From the NCBI GenBank assembly GCA_934120645.1, contig CAKOUO010000005.1:19357-83356 (forward strand): a DNA stretch of 64,000 nucleotides. The letters are read 5' to 3'. The notes beneath the pieces were generated by a model that was given only the letters and a program-made list of their open reading frames with translations, did no database searches and was not told the origin of the DNA. Positions within the stretch are counted from its first letter, which is position 1. Every line of letters begins with the position of its first letter. The stretch comes from an uncultured Clostridia bacterium. GTDB lineage: Bacteria; Bacillota; Clostridia; TANB77; CAG-508. A program made the translations under genes and the position numbers. Positions 55,464-62,559 of this stretch are shown here, piece after piece.

Positions 55464-56839
55464 CTACTTTAATATTGATAAACCACCTTGTTTTGGCTCA
55501 TATAAAGAAAGAACTAACGCATCTCCGTCTATCTGGAGAGGTTAGTCCTCTTTTTTTCATTTCTTCTTTTCTTTCTAATTCTATTTTTCCATCACTATTT
55601 ATTCTGTATTTTCTGTTGCTTAGTTGAGTTATTTGTTTGTCATCATATATAAGTTCTATTTCATGTCTTCTTAATTTTTCTCTTAATAATCCCCACATCA
55701 AACCTGTAGAATTACTAAATTCAACTGGCTCTTCTTGTTTGTTTTTTCCTCCTGCTCCACCAAAATGACATTCATATAATTTTACTGTTGTCCAATTCTT
55801 CTGCTGTTTAATTTCTTTTAATCTATCATATACTCCAACACCTAAACCGTCACAGTCTATTTTTATATGAATTGGTATTCCAATATGCTGACCTCTTAAT
55901 CTTTCAACTAGTTGTACTATTGTACCAACAACTTGCATTGTGTCATTATGATGTAATACAGTGAATGGCTGTTGATATTTCTTATCAAATAATATATTTA
56001 TTATTGTTTCATCATCACCATATCTTGCAACATCTACACCTATATCAATTCTGTTTATTGGATATGCTCTATTTGGTGCTTTTACACTACAATTTTCTAC
56101 CCATTCAAGTTGTATAAAACTGTCTGGCATTGCCTTTGGAAATTCTCCTGCAACACGAACTCTATATACATCACTATCTAATCCATACATATCTATAATC
56201 ATTTGTATGTATTCTTTTGAAACTCTTTTTGAATTTTCTCCTGATACTTTAAATGTACTATATATACTTCTATTCTTATTATGGCTATCAAAAAAGAAAC
56301 CACTTAATTGAGTTGGGTTTCCACACATAATCAATTTTGCATCTTGTGTTGATAAAGAACCTAATACAGGTTCAAATACTACATCTTTAACTCCGTGATG
56401 CTTCATCTATAATATATAATAAATGGTCTGCATGAAATCCTTGTAGTGCATCAGGTTGCGTTGCTGTTCTTGGTACTGCAAACCAATTTTCTGGATTAGA
56501 CTTCATATATAGCTTTTCTTGTGTCCATTCTATTTCACTTTGTATTGCAGGCGTTCTCCATTTTGCTACTTCTGCCCATAATATATCATGCAATTGATGT
56601 TTTGTAGGTGCTGTGCAAGGTATTTTAGGAAAAGGTCTCGTACACATAAACCAATAAATAAGCCAGCTTTGCAAGGCTGACTTTCCTATACCATGTCCAG
56701 AGCGAACACTTGTTAATTGATTTTCTGCCACACTTGTTAATATATCTCCTTGTATGTCATCTGGTGTTACTTTTATTATATCTTTAACAAATTCGACTGG
56801 TCTATCTTTATAATATAATATTGCATCTGTAGTTAGCAT
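55464..56839 (-). CDS. Terminase large subunit; two +1 junctions at CGG
   Basis: 457 residues after skipping one base at CGG 56393-56395 and one at CGG 55525-55527. Walker A SGHGIGKSALQSWL (about 44-57), Walker B LLYIIDEAS-GVKD at the first junction (IIDEAS then CGG; shifted GVKDVVFEPVL), RNase H nuclease start IDIGVDVARYGDDETI (about 270), CDGLGVGVYDRL, and C-terminal TSPDRGDALVLSLYEPKQGG, the normal family end, only after the second shift. Unshifted, the ATPase and nuclease are separate. The enzyme packages DNA. Confidence 0.88.
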
Positions 56840-57399
56840 TACTTATCACCAGCCTTGTCTTCATATGCTTTTTGTATTGTTTCTGCAAGTGTTTGTCCGT
56901 TGTTTTCTCCTCCGCTCTTGTTGGTTAATATATCATTTAAGTCTTTTAATGCAGATGTAAGCTCTTTTAATCCTTTTCTATCTATAATGTCTATATATGA
57001 TTTTATTTCTTCTTCTTCGTCTATTATTTCTTTACTTGGTTTGCACATATCGTAATTATATTCTACTGTTTTAGTTTTTTTCTTATTCCTTGCTATATGC
57101 ATATTAAGTTCATTATTAGCTTGTACTATTTTACTTAATAAATCATTTGCTACATCTTTTACTTGTATTATTTTATTAGCTTCTCTTTCTGATTCTTTCT
57201 CGAGCACTTTTTCTATTACTTTAGTACTTTTTTGTTCCTCTTTTAGTACTTTTTTATTTTTCCAGCCTTTAGTACTTTTTTTAGTACTTCCATTTATAGA
57301 TACTCCTTTATTTTTTAAGAAGCTACTTACTGATTTATAATCGCTTAATATGTATTCTTTTTCTAACTGCTTCCAGTCATACTTAGCCACCTCGCTCAC
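56839..57399 (-). CDS. Terminase small subunit
   Basis: 186 residues. N-terminal DNA-binding segment (KQLEKEYILSDYKSVSSFLK, a KNKGVSINGSTKKSTKGW turn), central coiled region and acidic C-terminus. Its stop overlaps the large subunit start. Recognises phage DNA for packaging. Confidence 0.8.
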   Translation of the reverse strand: MSEVAKYDWKQLEKEYILSDYKSVSSFLKNKGVSINGSTKKSTKGWKNKKVLKEEQKSTKVIEKVLEKESEREANKIIQVKDVANDLLSKIVQANNELNMHIARNKKKTKTVEYNYDMCKPSKEIIDEEEEIKSYIDIIDRKGLKELTSALKDLNDILTNKSGGENNGQTLAETIQKAYEDKAGDK

Positions 57400-57413
57400 C
57401 TACTTTGTTTTGT

Positions 57414-57755
57414 CTATTCTACTATTTCCCCAAAAGGTTCATTATCTGTATATAGAATTATTTTTGTTTGTTTATATTGTTCTACTATTTCATTTATAAA
57501 ATCATTAATACTTGCAACTACTTCGCATACATCTTCATAAGTAAATGTTTTATCTTCATTTTGATTATGACCATATTCATATAGCCATACATGAGTTAGT
57601 TCGTGTTTTAATGTCTTTATTATATTTGCTTGGTCTTTTAAAAGCATTATCTTTTGGCTTCTCCCTAAAGTTCCTTCGCATTTCATTTCATTATTTATTG
57701 TTGCTTCATCTACTTCTTCTATTATCCACTCTGTATTGTTTATTTTGAATTTCAT
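57414..57755 (-). CDS. Putative HExxH zinc peptidase
   Basis: 113 residues from ATG 57755 (AAGGAGAT upstream). TLKHELTHVWLYEYGHNQNE has a HExxH motif, and a later EDVCEVVASINDF could supply a third ligand, resembling ImmA/SprT-type minimal gluzincins found in phages. Substrate unknown. Next to the small terminase gene and overlapping a Cys-rich small ORF. Confidence 0.6.
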   Translation of the reverse strand: MKFKINNTEWIIEEVDEATINNEMKCEGTLGRSQKIMLLKDQANIIKTLKHELTHVWLYEYGHNQNEDKTFTYEDVCEVVASINDFINEIVEQYKQTKIILYTDNEPFGEIVE

Positions 57756-57861
57756 TCTCTTTATCTCCTTTTTGTTTTGGTCTATATCCAAAACAATAAT
57801 CATAATGCTTACAATCTTGGCATCTTCTTTGCATACAATTTGCATAGTTAATATCTTTCAT
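57706..57861 (-). CDS. Small cysteine-rich prophage ORF
   Basis: 51 residues with four cysteines (NYANCMQRRCQDCKHYDYCF), suggesting a small zinc site, then a basic tail. ATG 57861 lies 3 bases past the previous stop. It overlaps the start of the HExxH gene by about 50 bases in another frame, so only one end may be functional. Confidence 0.45.
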   Translation of the reverse strand: MKDINYANCMQRRCQDCKHYDYCFGYRPKQKGDKENEIQNKQYRVDNRRSR

Positions 57862-57864
57862 AAG

Positions 57865-57981
57865 CTAATCCTCTTCTGAACAAGTTAGTTTTCCGTCTAT
57901 TCTTCTTAATATTTTACAGTCTATGTTCTTTGTGCATGTGCTACAGTTTTCTTTTTTAAATTGTTCTATTTCTTTATCCAT
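57865..57981 (-). CDS. Small four-cysteine prophage protein
   Basis: 38 residues: MDKEIEQFKKENCSTCTKNI then DCKILRRIDGKLTCSEED, with cysteines spaced C-x2-C-x5-C-x10-C. GGAGGAAG lies before the ATG. CGG here (GAC GGA) is out of frame. Confidence 0.5.
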   Translation of the reverse strand: MDKEIEQFKKENCSTCTKNIDCKILRRIDGKLTCSEED

Positions 57982-58042
57982 GGTTCTTCCTCCATTTTAT
58001 TTTATATTTTGACATATTTTGATATATTTTTTATTTTTGATT

Positions 58043-58051
58043 TGCTATAAT
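58043..58051 (+). promoter_or_regulatory. Extended -10 promoter for the plus-strand zinc-ribbon gene
   Basis: TGCTATAAT, an extended -10 element, about 22 bases before the ATG at 58074, within the minus-strand prophage. Confidence 0.55.
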
Positions 58052-58073
58052 CATCTCGATTGGAGGTGATTAT

Positions 58074-58277
58074 ATGATAAATAAATGTCCTTATTGTGGT
58101 AGCAATAAATTTGGCAAAATTGAAACTGGAAAAGATAATGTAAAATACGTTCTAACTCAAATTGATTTACCCTCTAATAGTTTCTTAGCCACTTGTGGCC
58201 TACCCGTTGACGCTTATGGTTGTGAAGATTGCAAAGGAATAATGCTTATGCATGATCAACTAACTTTCCATCAATAA
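58074..58277 (+). CDS. Small zinc-ribbon protein on the opposite strand of the prophage
   Basis: 67 residues. CPYCGSNKFGKIETG and CEDCKGIM form a two-pair zinc ribbon (C5-x2-C8, C49-x2-C52). GGAGGTG precedes the ATG. Its 3' end overlaps the convergent gene at 58246-58620 by 32 bases. Its own promoter and reversed direction suggest a lysogenically expressed moron. Function unknown. Confidence 0.65.
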   Translation: MINKCPYCGSNKFGKIETGKDNVKYVLTQIDLPSNSFLATCGLPVDAYGCEDCKGIMLMHDQLTFHQ

Positions 58278-58620
58278 TATTATTTGCAATTATTGAGTCA
58301 GCAGTATAAGCTGACTCTTTTTTCTCTCTATAAGTAATATCTACTTTTTCTATTTCTTCTGTTTCAAATAATTCTAATATTCTTTGCTCTGCTTTTAATT
58401 TATTAAGTATTTCACATTGTCCCATTTTTTCATTTCCACTTATTACTTTTATTGTGTTTTCCATTTTCTTTTCTACTTCTTCTAAATTTGTTATTTTTAT
58501 ATTATTAAGTGATTGAATTAGTTCGTTTGCTCTTTCTAGTAAGCTTGCTAATTCTTTTGCTTTTTCTATTTCCTCATCTGCATTTGTTTGTACTTTAATT
58601 TCAATATCTTTTATTTCCAT
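58246..58620 (-). CDS. Coiled-coil prophage protein
   Basis: 124 residues, mostly helical: DEEIEKAKELASLLERANEL and a C-terminal REKKESAYTADSIIANNIID. GAGGAA precedes the ATG. No family recognised. It lies left of the tRNA gene and before the terminase operon. Confidence 0.6.
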   Translation of the reverse strand: MEIKDIEIKVQTNADEEIEKAKELASLLERANELIQSLNNIKITNLEEVEKKMENTIKVISGNEKMGQCEILNKLKAEQRILELFETEEIEKVDITYREKKESAYTADSIIANNIIDGKLVDHA

Positions 58621-58747
58621 ATCTTTTCCTCTTTTCTTTTATAAACACTACGAAATATGTAAGTTATATATAATTGTACTCTAGAACTGAACGGCTATTA
58701 TTTGCCATTCTGCTATATATGTTTACATACTTCTTACTATTTACATA

Positions 58748-58775
58748 TTGACTTATTTATTTTTTGTGTTATAAT
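58748..58775 (+). promoter_or_regulatory. Promoter of the prophage tRNA gene
   Basis: TTGACT, 16 bases, TATAAT on the plus strand, 13 bases before the tRNA. Confidence 0.7.
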
Positions 58776-58788
58776 AATTACATAATAT

Positions 58789-58863
58789 GTCCTAGTAGCT
58801 CAGCTGGATAGAGCAACTCTTTTACTAAGAGTTAGGTCGGGGGTTCGAATCCCCTCTTGGAAT
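58789..58863 (+). tRNA. tRNA-like gene, anticodon probably UAC (Val)
   Basis: D-arm GCTC...GAGC, anticodon arm ACTCT-TTTACTA-AGAGT, T-arm GGGGG-TTCGAAT-CCCCT and an acceptor stem with two mismatches (5' GTCCTAG, 3' CTTGGAA). The loop reads anticodon TAC, but position 37 is T instead of a purine, and six bases instead of five lie between anticodon stem and T-stem (or the anticodon stem has six pairs). CCA is not encoded. It has its own promoter and terminator, so it is transcribed; whether it is chargeable is uncertain. Confidence 0.65.
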
Positions 58864-58866
58864 TTT

Positions 58867-58894
58867 TACCAGTTTATCTGGTATTTTTTATTTT
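58867..58894 (+). terminator. Terminator of the tRNA gene
   Basis: Short stem ACCAG / CTGGT followed by ATTTTTTATTTT. Confidence 0.7.
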
Positions 58895-58911
58895 ACATTA
58901 ATTACAATAAT

Positions 58912-58943
58912 AAAAAGAATAGACATTTAAAACATCTATTCTT
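58912..58943 (-). terminator. Terminator of the prophage early operon
   Basis: AAGAATAGA / TCTATTCTT stem (extended by ATGT-like pairs) with TTTTTATTA following on the minus strand, downstream of the regulator gene at 59063. Confidence 0.65.
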
Positions 58944-59062
58944 ATACACACAAACTTTTTTATAGTTAATACTTTTGTAATCTTGGGCTTGTCCACTTCT
59001 GAACGATTACACTTTTCATTAATAATATTTTATCATCTTTTAATCGGACAAAACGGACATTT

Positions 59063-59483
59063 CTATTTTTTTTCTAAAAATCTTATTAATTTTTTTCTAG
59101 CTGTATCTTCATTGTTATATTTCATTAAAAACATTATTTGTAACCATGTCTTGTTGTCATTATATCTGTATCTTATTATATCTCTTAATTCTGCATTTTC
59201 TATATAATTTAATTCATATTCTAATTGTAATCTCATCTTATCAAGTCTATATGTTTTGTCTTTAATCATTTTTTTATATTTTCTTTTTAATCCTGCATTT
59301 TTGGGTATTTCAACACCGTTCTATTACACAATTATGCTTTATGTATGGATAACTTGTGCTGCTTCCTTGCACACTATCTTTTATTACTGTGCATTCTTTT
59401 TTTTCTATTCTTTCTAATCTTTGTCTTAATCTTTCTAACTCATTATTTGTATTTTCTATTTTATCTAAAAAGTCTTTATTCAT
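59063..59483 (-). CDS. Phage late-gene regulator-like protein; +1 junction at CGG
   Basis: 139 residues from ATG 59483 (its ATG overlaps the previous stop). N-terminal coiled coil NNELERLRQRLERIEKKE, then YPYIKHNCVIE. At CGG 59316-59318 the 0 frame stops two codons later; one skipped base gives EGVEIPKNAGLKRKYKKMIK. The C-terminus, LRDIIRYRYNDNKTWLQIMF, resembles sigma region 4/DUF1492-type phage regulators that switch on late genes. It is the last gene of the early operon, as such regulators usually are. Confidence 0.75.
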
Positions 59484-59665
59484 TAGTGTACCTCCTCATT
59501 AAATAAATAATATATCTTATAATGTTGTCTTACTGTGTCATTCTTCTTTATTGCTCTGCTCATCTCTCTTGCTGTTAAATTTAAAAATTTTACTATTTCT
59601 TGCAATGTTCCCACTCTCATACATTGCTCATTATTCTTTGTATCGTATATTCCATATATGTTCAT
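59483..59665 (-). CDS. Small prophage DNA-binding-like protein
   Basis: 60 residues: MNIYGIYDTKNNEQCMRVGT then LQEIVKFLNLTAREMSRAIK, a possible helix-turn-helix. Overlaps its neighbours by ATGA and TAATG, so translation is coupled. Confidence 0.6.
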   Translation of the reverse strand: MNIYGIYDTKNNEQCMRVGTLQEIVKFLNLTAREMSRAIKKNDTVRQHYKIYYLFNEEVH

Positions 59666-59841
59666 TTGTGCCTCCTCTTTATATTTTCTCTTATTACTTC
59701 ATCTTTAAAATTGTCTAAAATCTTATATGCTTCATTTAATTGTTGCTGATTATATTTTCTCTTGTCAAAACTTATGAAATCTATATTTTCTAATTTACTC
59801 ATTGTCTCTTTTACTATGTTGTATATATGATTTATTGTCAT
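59662..59841 (-). CDS. Small prophage early protein
   Basis: 59 residues, charged and helical: MTINHIYNIVKETMSKLENI and FDKRKYNQQQLNEAYKILDN. Overlaps the next gene by ATGA. No family recognised. Confidence 0.55.
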   Translation of the reverse strand: MTINHIYNIVKETMSKLENIDFISFDKRKYNQQQLNEAYKILDNFKDEVIRENIKRRHK

Positions 59842-60050
59842 TTGTTTGTCCTTTCTTTTAAATATTTATATATTACTCTTTCAACATAAGCTAATGCCTC
59901 ATAATTGCTTATGTATTTTCCATCGTGTCTGTGTCTTACTGTACTTCTTATTATCTTTATTTCTTGATTATATTGTCTTTTATACATTGTTGCTAACTGA
60001 TTCTTGCTTAATCCTGCTTTCCATTTTTGAATTATCTCTTTATCTTGCAT
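59838..60050 (-). CDS. Small helix-turn-helix prophage protein
   Basis: 70 residues, basic: IIQKWKAGLSKNQLATMYKR is a likely helix-turn-helix and STVRHRHDGKYISNYEALAY follows. GAGGTGT precedes the ATG and lies within a tandem repeat (60055-60100). Confidence 0.6.
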   Translation of the reverse strand: MQDKEIIQKWKAGLSKNQLATMYKRQYNQEIKIIRSTVRHRHDGKYISNYEALAYVERVIYKYLKERTNK

Positions 60051-60054
60051 ACTA

Positions 60055-60100
60055 CACCTCTTTAGATTCTCTTTAGAAACTCTTTAGAAACTCTTTAGAT
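60055..60100. repeat. Four tandem copies of CTCTTTAGA
   Basis: CTCTTTAGA repeats four times at about 11-12-base spacing directly upstream of the 60050 start; the first copy includes its ribosome site. About one helical turn apart, as for a cooperative operator or an RNA-binding site. Confidence 0.7.
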
Positions 60101-60163
60101 GTAGTATGCTCTTATATACTATACTTTATTTAATTATTTGTCTGTATTACATTTGTATCACAT

Positions 60164-60328
60164 TTATTCAAATATAGTTCCATTTACATTATTTTTACAA
60201 TGTTTATTTATTTCTTTTATTATTTGCTCTATTTTGTCTAGTCTTTCTTGCACATATTCTCCATCTAGTCCACTTATATCTTCTAAGGCTTTGTTTATTC
60301 TATTTATTTTTACTGTTGTTTTACTCAT
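60164..60328 (-). CDS. Small prophage early protein
   Basis: 54 residues: MSKTTVKINRINKALEDISG and ERLDKIEQIIKEINKHCKNN. AGGTGT precedes the ATG, 3 bases after the upstream stop. No family recognised. Confidence 0.55.
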   Translation of the reverse strand: MSKTTVKINRINKALEDISGLDGEYVQERLDKIEQIIKEINKHCKNNVNGTIFE

Positions 60329-60330
60329 AT

Positions 60331-60627
60331 TTACACCTCTTTTGCTTTATTTTCAAAATATTGTTTTATACAATTTCTATGTATTCCACTATATGTGCAT
60401 GCTTTTATTTGACAATCAGTGCAACACATTTTTCTTATTGTTTTTACCTGTTGATGTATCATAATGTTGTCTATATATAAACCTATTTGTTTGTCTTTTT
60501 CTTCTATCATAGCTAAAATATTTTTTAAATCTGATATAAAAACAGGTATTCCAATATTTTTTTCACATTCTCCTATCAGTATTTGTCTTTTAAGCTTTTC
60601 TAATGATTCTACTTGTTCTTTTGTCAT
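60331..60627 (-). CDS. Cysteine-containing prophage early protein
   Basis: 98 residues: coiled coil followed by MCCTDCQIKACTYSGIHRNC, a possible zinc cluster. GAGGAC before the ATG. Function unknown. Confidence 0.55.
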   Translation of the reverse strand: MTKEQVESLEKLKRQILIGECEKNIGIPVFISDLKNILAMIEEKDKQIGLYIDNIMIHQQVKTIRKMCCTDCQIKACTYSGIHRNCIKQYFENKAKEV

Positions 60628-60630
60628 ATG

Positions 60631-60864
60631 TTAGTCCTCCTTGCTTTTAAATGCTATACCTGCATCTGCCTTCACTATTTTTGTGGTTTGTCTATTTGTT
60701 TTTATATATAACTTTATTGCTTTTCTTAATGTGTTAGTCATTTTTAAATGGTCTAGTAATATAAATATGCTTTTTATCATTCCTGTAATTATTAAACATA
60801 TTAATGTTGTTGAGCCAAATATTAATACCGTATAATATAAAATTTCTTTTATTATTTCATCCAT
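60631..60864 (-). CDS. Small membrane protein of the prophage early region
   Basis: 77 residues with two hydrophobic stretches (ILYYTVLIFGSTTLICLII and a weaker second one, MIKSIFILLDHLK) and a basic tail. Overlaps the gene upstream by 13 bases. Function unknown. Confidence 0.55.
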   Translation of the reverse strand: MDEIIKEILYYTVLIFGSTTLICLIITGMIKSIFILLDHLKMTNTLRKAIKLYIKTNRQTTKIVKADAGIAFKSKED

Positions 60865-61061
60865 CCTAATTCCTCTACTTTCTTAATTATTGCTTGTAGT
60901 TCTTGCATATCTAAAAAATCATACTTTCCATCTATTTTTATTCTTTTTATTAGCTTAGAAAAATAAATATTTTTATTATCTCTTGATAATTTATAAACTT
61001 CTGTTGTCTCTCCAACTAATTTTTTGTATCCTAATTTTTCAAACATCTCATCAGCGCCCAT
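60852..61061 (-). CDS. Small conserved-type phage protein
   Basis: 69 residues: MGADEMFEKLGYKKLVGETT and FLDMQELQAIIKKVEELGWM. The pattern EMFEKLGY...KVEELGW is common among short Firmicutes phage proteins of unknown function. Confidence 0.6.
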   Translation of the reverse strand: MGADEMFEKLGYKKLVGETTEVYKLSRDNKNIYFSKLIKRIKIDGKYDFLDMQELQAIIKKVEELGWMK

Positions 61062-61062
61062 T

Positions 61063-61815
61063 TTATTTTCTCCCTTCTAGTAGTTCTTGTAAAATACTTA
61101 TTTTACTTTCTATATTGAAACTTTCGTCTTTGTCTATAAACGGTCCATAACTTATTGCTTTTTGTTTTAATTCTTCTATCTTGTCTTTTACTTTTTGAAC
61201 TGGAATAACTTCTTTCAACTTTTTTTGTAAATCTTCTATTGCTATGACAGCTGTTTTTATTGTATTATTAGTATTTTGTATTAATTCAAACTGTTTGTCC
61301 TTTTCTTCTTGATATGCTTTTTGCCATTCTTCATTCTCTTTTTGTAGTTTTTCAATATGTCTTTCATATTTTTCAATTTGCTTTTGAAAAATATAATATT
61401 GTTGATTTTCAATTATACTTTGAACAGCACTTGTTCTTCCATTTTTACCATCTTCAAAGCCTGCTTGATAGTTAAGCATATCATTTTGTGCTAATACTAT
61501 CATTTGATAATTATTATTCCTATCTTGTTTTAATTCTTCGTTCTCTTTTAATACTCTTTTATAATCACATTCATTTTCATCTGATTCTGTCAACATTGCA
61601 CTATATTCTTTTTCTAATTTATCTGCTCTTGCTTTTTCTTTTAAATAATTATCTACTATATTTTTAATGCTTTGTATTTCTTTTTTATAATATTGTATAT
61701 CTTCATCATTGTCATTTTTTACTTTCATTTGACTGTATATTGCATCAATACAATCTTCATCTCCTTTTATTATTCCTTCTAATATTTTTATATCTTCTTT
61801 TATACTATTTTCCAT
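61063..61815 (-). CDS. Coiled-coil prophage early protein
   Basis: 250 residues, nearly all helical and charged (RHIEKLQKENEEWQKAYQEE-like core). Begins ENSIKEDIKILEGIIKGDED, a start shared with the neighbour at 61997 (NSIEEDIEILD), so the two may be related by duplication. Function unknown. Confidence 0.6.
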   Translation of the reverse strand: MENSIKEDIKILEGIIKGDEDCIDAIYSQMKVKNDNDEDIQYYKKEIQSIKNIVDNYLKEKARADKLEKEYSAMLTESDENECDYKRVLKENEELKQDRNNNYQMIVLAQNDMLNYQAGFEDGKNGRTSAVQSIIENQQYYIFQKQIEKYERHIEKLQKENEEWQKAYQEEKDKQFELIQNTNNTIKTAVIAIEDLQKKLKEVIPVQKVKDKIEELKQKAISYGPFIDKDESFNIESKISILQELLEGRK

Positions 61816-61997
61816 TTATTTCTCCTCAAATATTCTATACTTTTATCTATCATTGCTAATTCGCACTTTTTTTCTTTGCTTGGTTCAAATAAATTTACAC
61901 CTTTAGTTTTTACCTTTTGGAGCTCTAACAATTTAATTGTATATTCTCTACACAAATCTAATATTTCTATATCTTCTTCTATACTATTTTCTTTCAC
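61800..61997 (-). CDS. Small prophage early protein
   Basis: 65 residues: KENSIEEDIEILDLCREYTI and KKCELAMIDKSIEYLRRNKW. Overlaps both neighbours by a few bases. No family recognised. Confidence 0.55.
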   Translation of the reverse strand: MKENSIEEDIEILDLCREYTIKLLELQKVKTKGVNLFEPSKEKKCELAMIDKSIEYLRRNKWKIV

Positions 61998-62226
61998 TTA
62001 AAACACCTCCTAAAGCTTGTCTTTTTTGATATTCTGTAATTCCTAGTTTTATAATTTCATTGACTATTTCTTCATCTAAAAAGTCAATTTTTATATTTTT
62101 CTTTGGATATCTTTCTCTAAGATAATCTTTTATTACTTGTTTTGTGTGTTCATCATCTTTTTTTACTATTTCTTTTATTACTTTTTCTGAAAAAGAAAAC
62201 ATTTCATTCTCTGTTTTTTCTTTCAC
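61984..62226 (-). CDS. Small prophage early protein
   Basis: 80 residues, charged: KEIVKKDDEHTKQVIKDYLR and FLDEEIVNEIIKLGITEYQK. Start codon shares a base with the previous stop. No family recognised. Confidence 0.55.
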   Translation of the reverse strand: MKEKTENEMFSFSEKVIKEIVKKDDEHTKQVIKDYLRERYPKKNIKIDFLDEEIVNEIIKLGITEYQKRQALGGVLSERK

Positions 62227-62552
62227 TATGTATTACTCCTCTCCAGCTCTGTTAAAATTCTATCAATAGCATAGCAATAAGGATAATTTCTATTGCCCAT
62301 ACCTTTTAAAGTATTTGACCAATCTTTTAATAACTTTTTATTATACTCTAAATCGTCATTATATTGCTTTTTTTCTATATAGTATTTATACCAATATTCG
62401 CTTTTTTCTGTTGAAGTCATAGTTTTATCTAATATTTCAGTTATAGCTTCTTTTAATTTTCTATTTTCATTATCTAGTTCGTGATTTGTTGTCATAACCC
62501 AACAATTTTGTAAAGTATTTTTTGTTTCTTTAGATATTTTCTCTTTACTCAT
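62226..62552 (-). CDS. Hypothetical prophage early protein
   Basis: 108 residues, helical; TTNHELDNENRKLKEAITEI and YCYAIDRILTELERS. Lies 7 bases after the shifted stop of the methyltransferase-like gene. Confidence 0.55.
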   Translation of the reverse strand: MSKEKISKETKNTLQNCWVMTTNHELDNENRKLKEAITEILDKTMTSTEKSEYWYKYYIEKKQYNDDLEYNKKLLKDWSNTLKGMGNRNYPYCYAIDRILTELERSNT

Positions 62553-62559
62553 ATCTTAT

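Noticed and set aside
60055..60100. CRISPR array
   Set aside because: Units are 9 bases at 11-12-base spacing, without spacers, and no cas genes are present.
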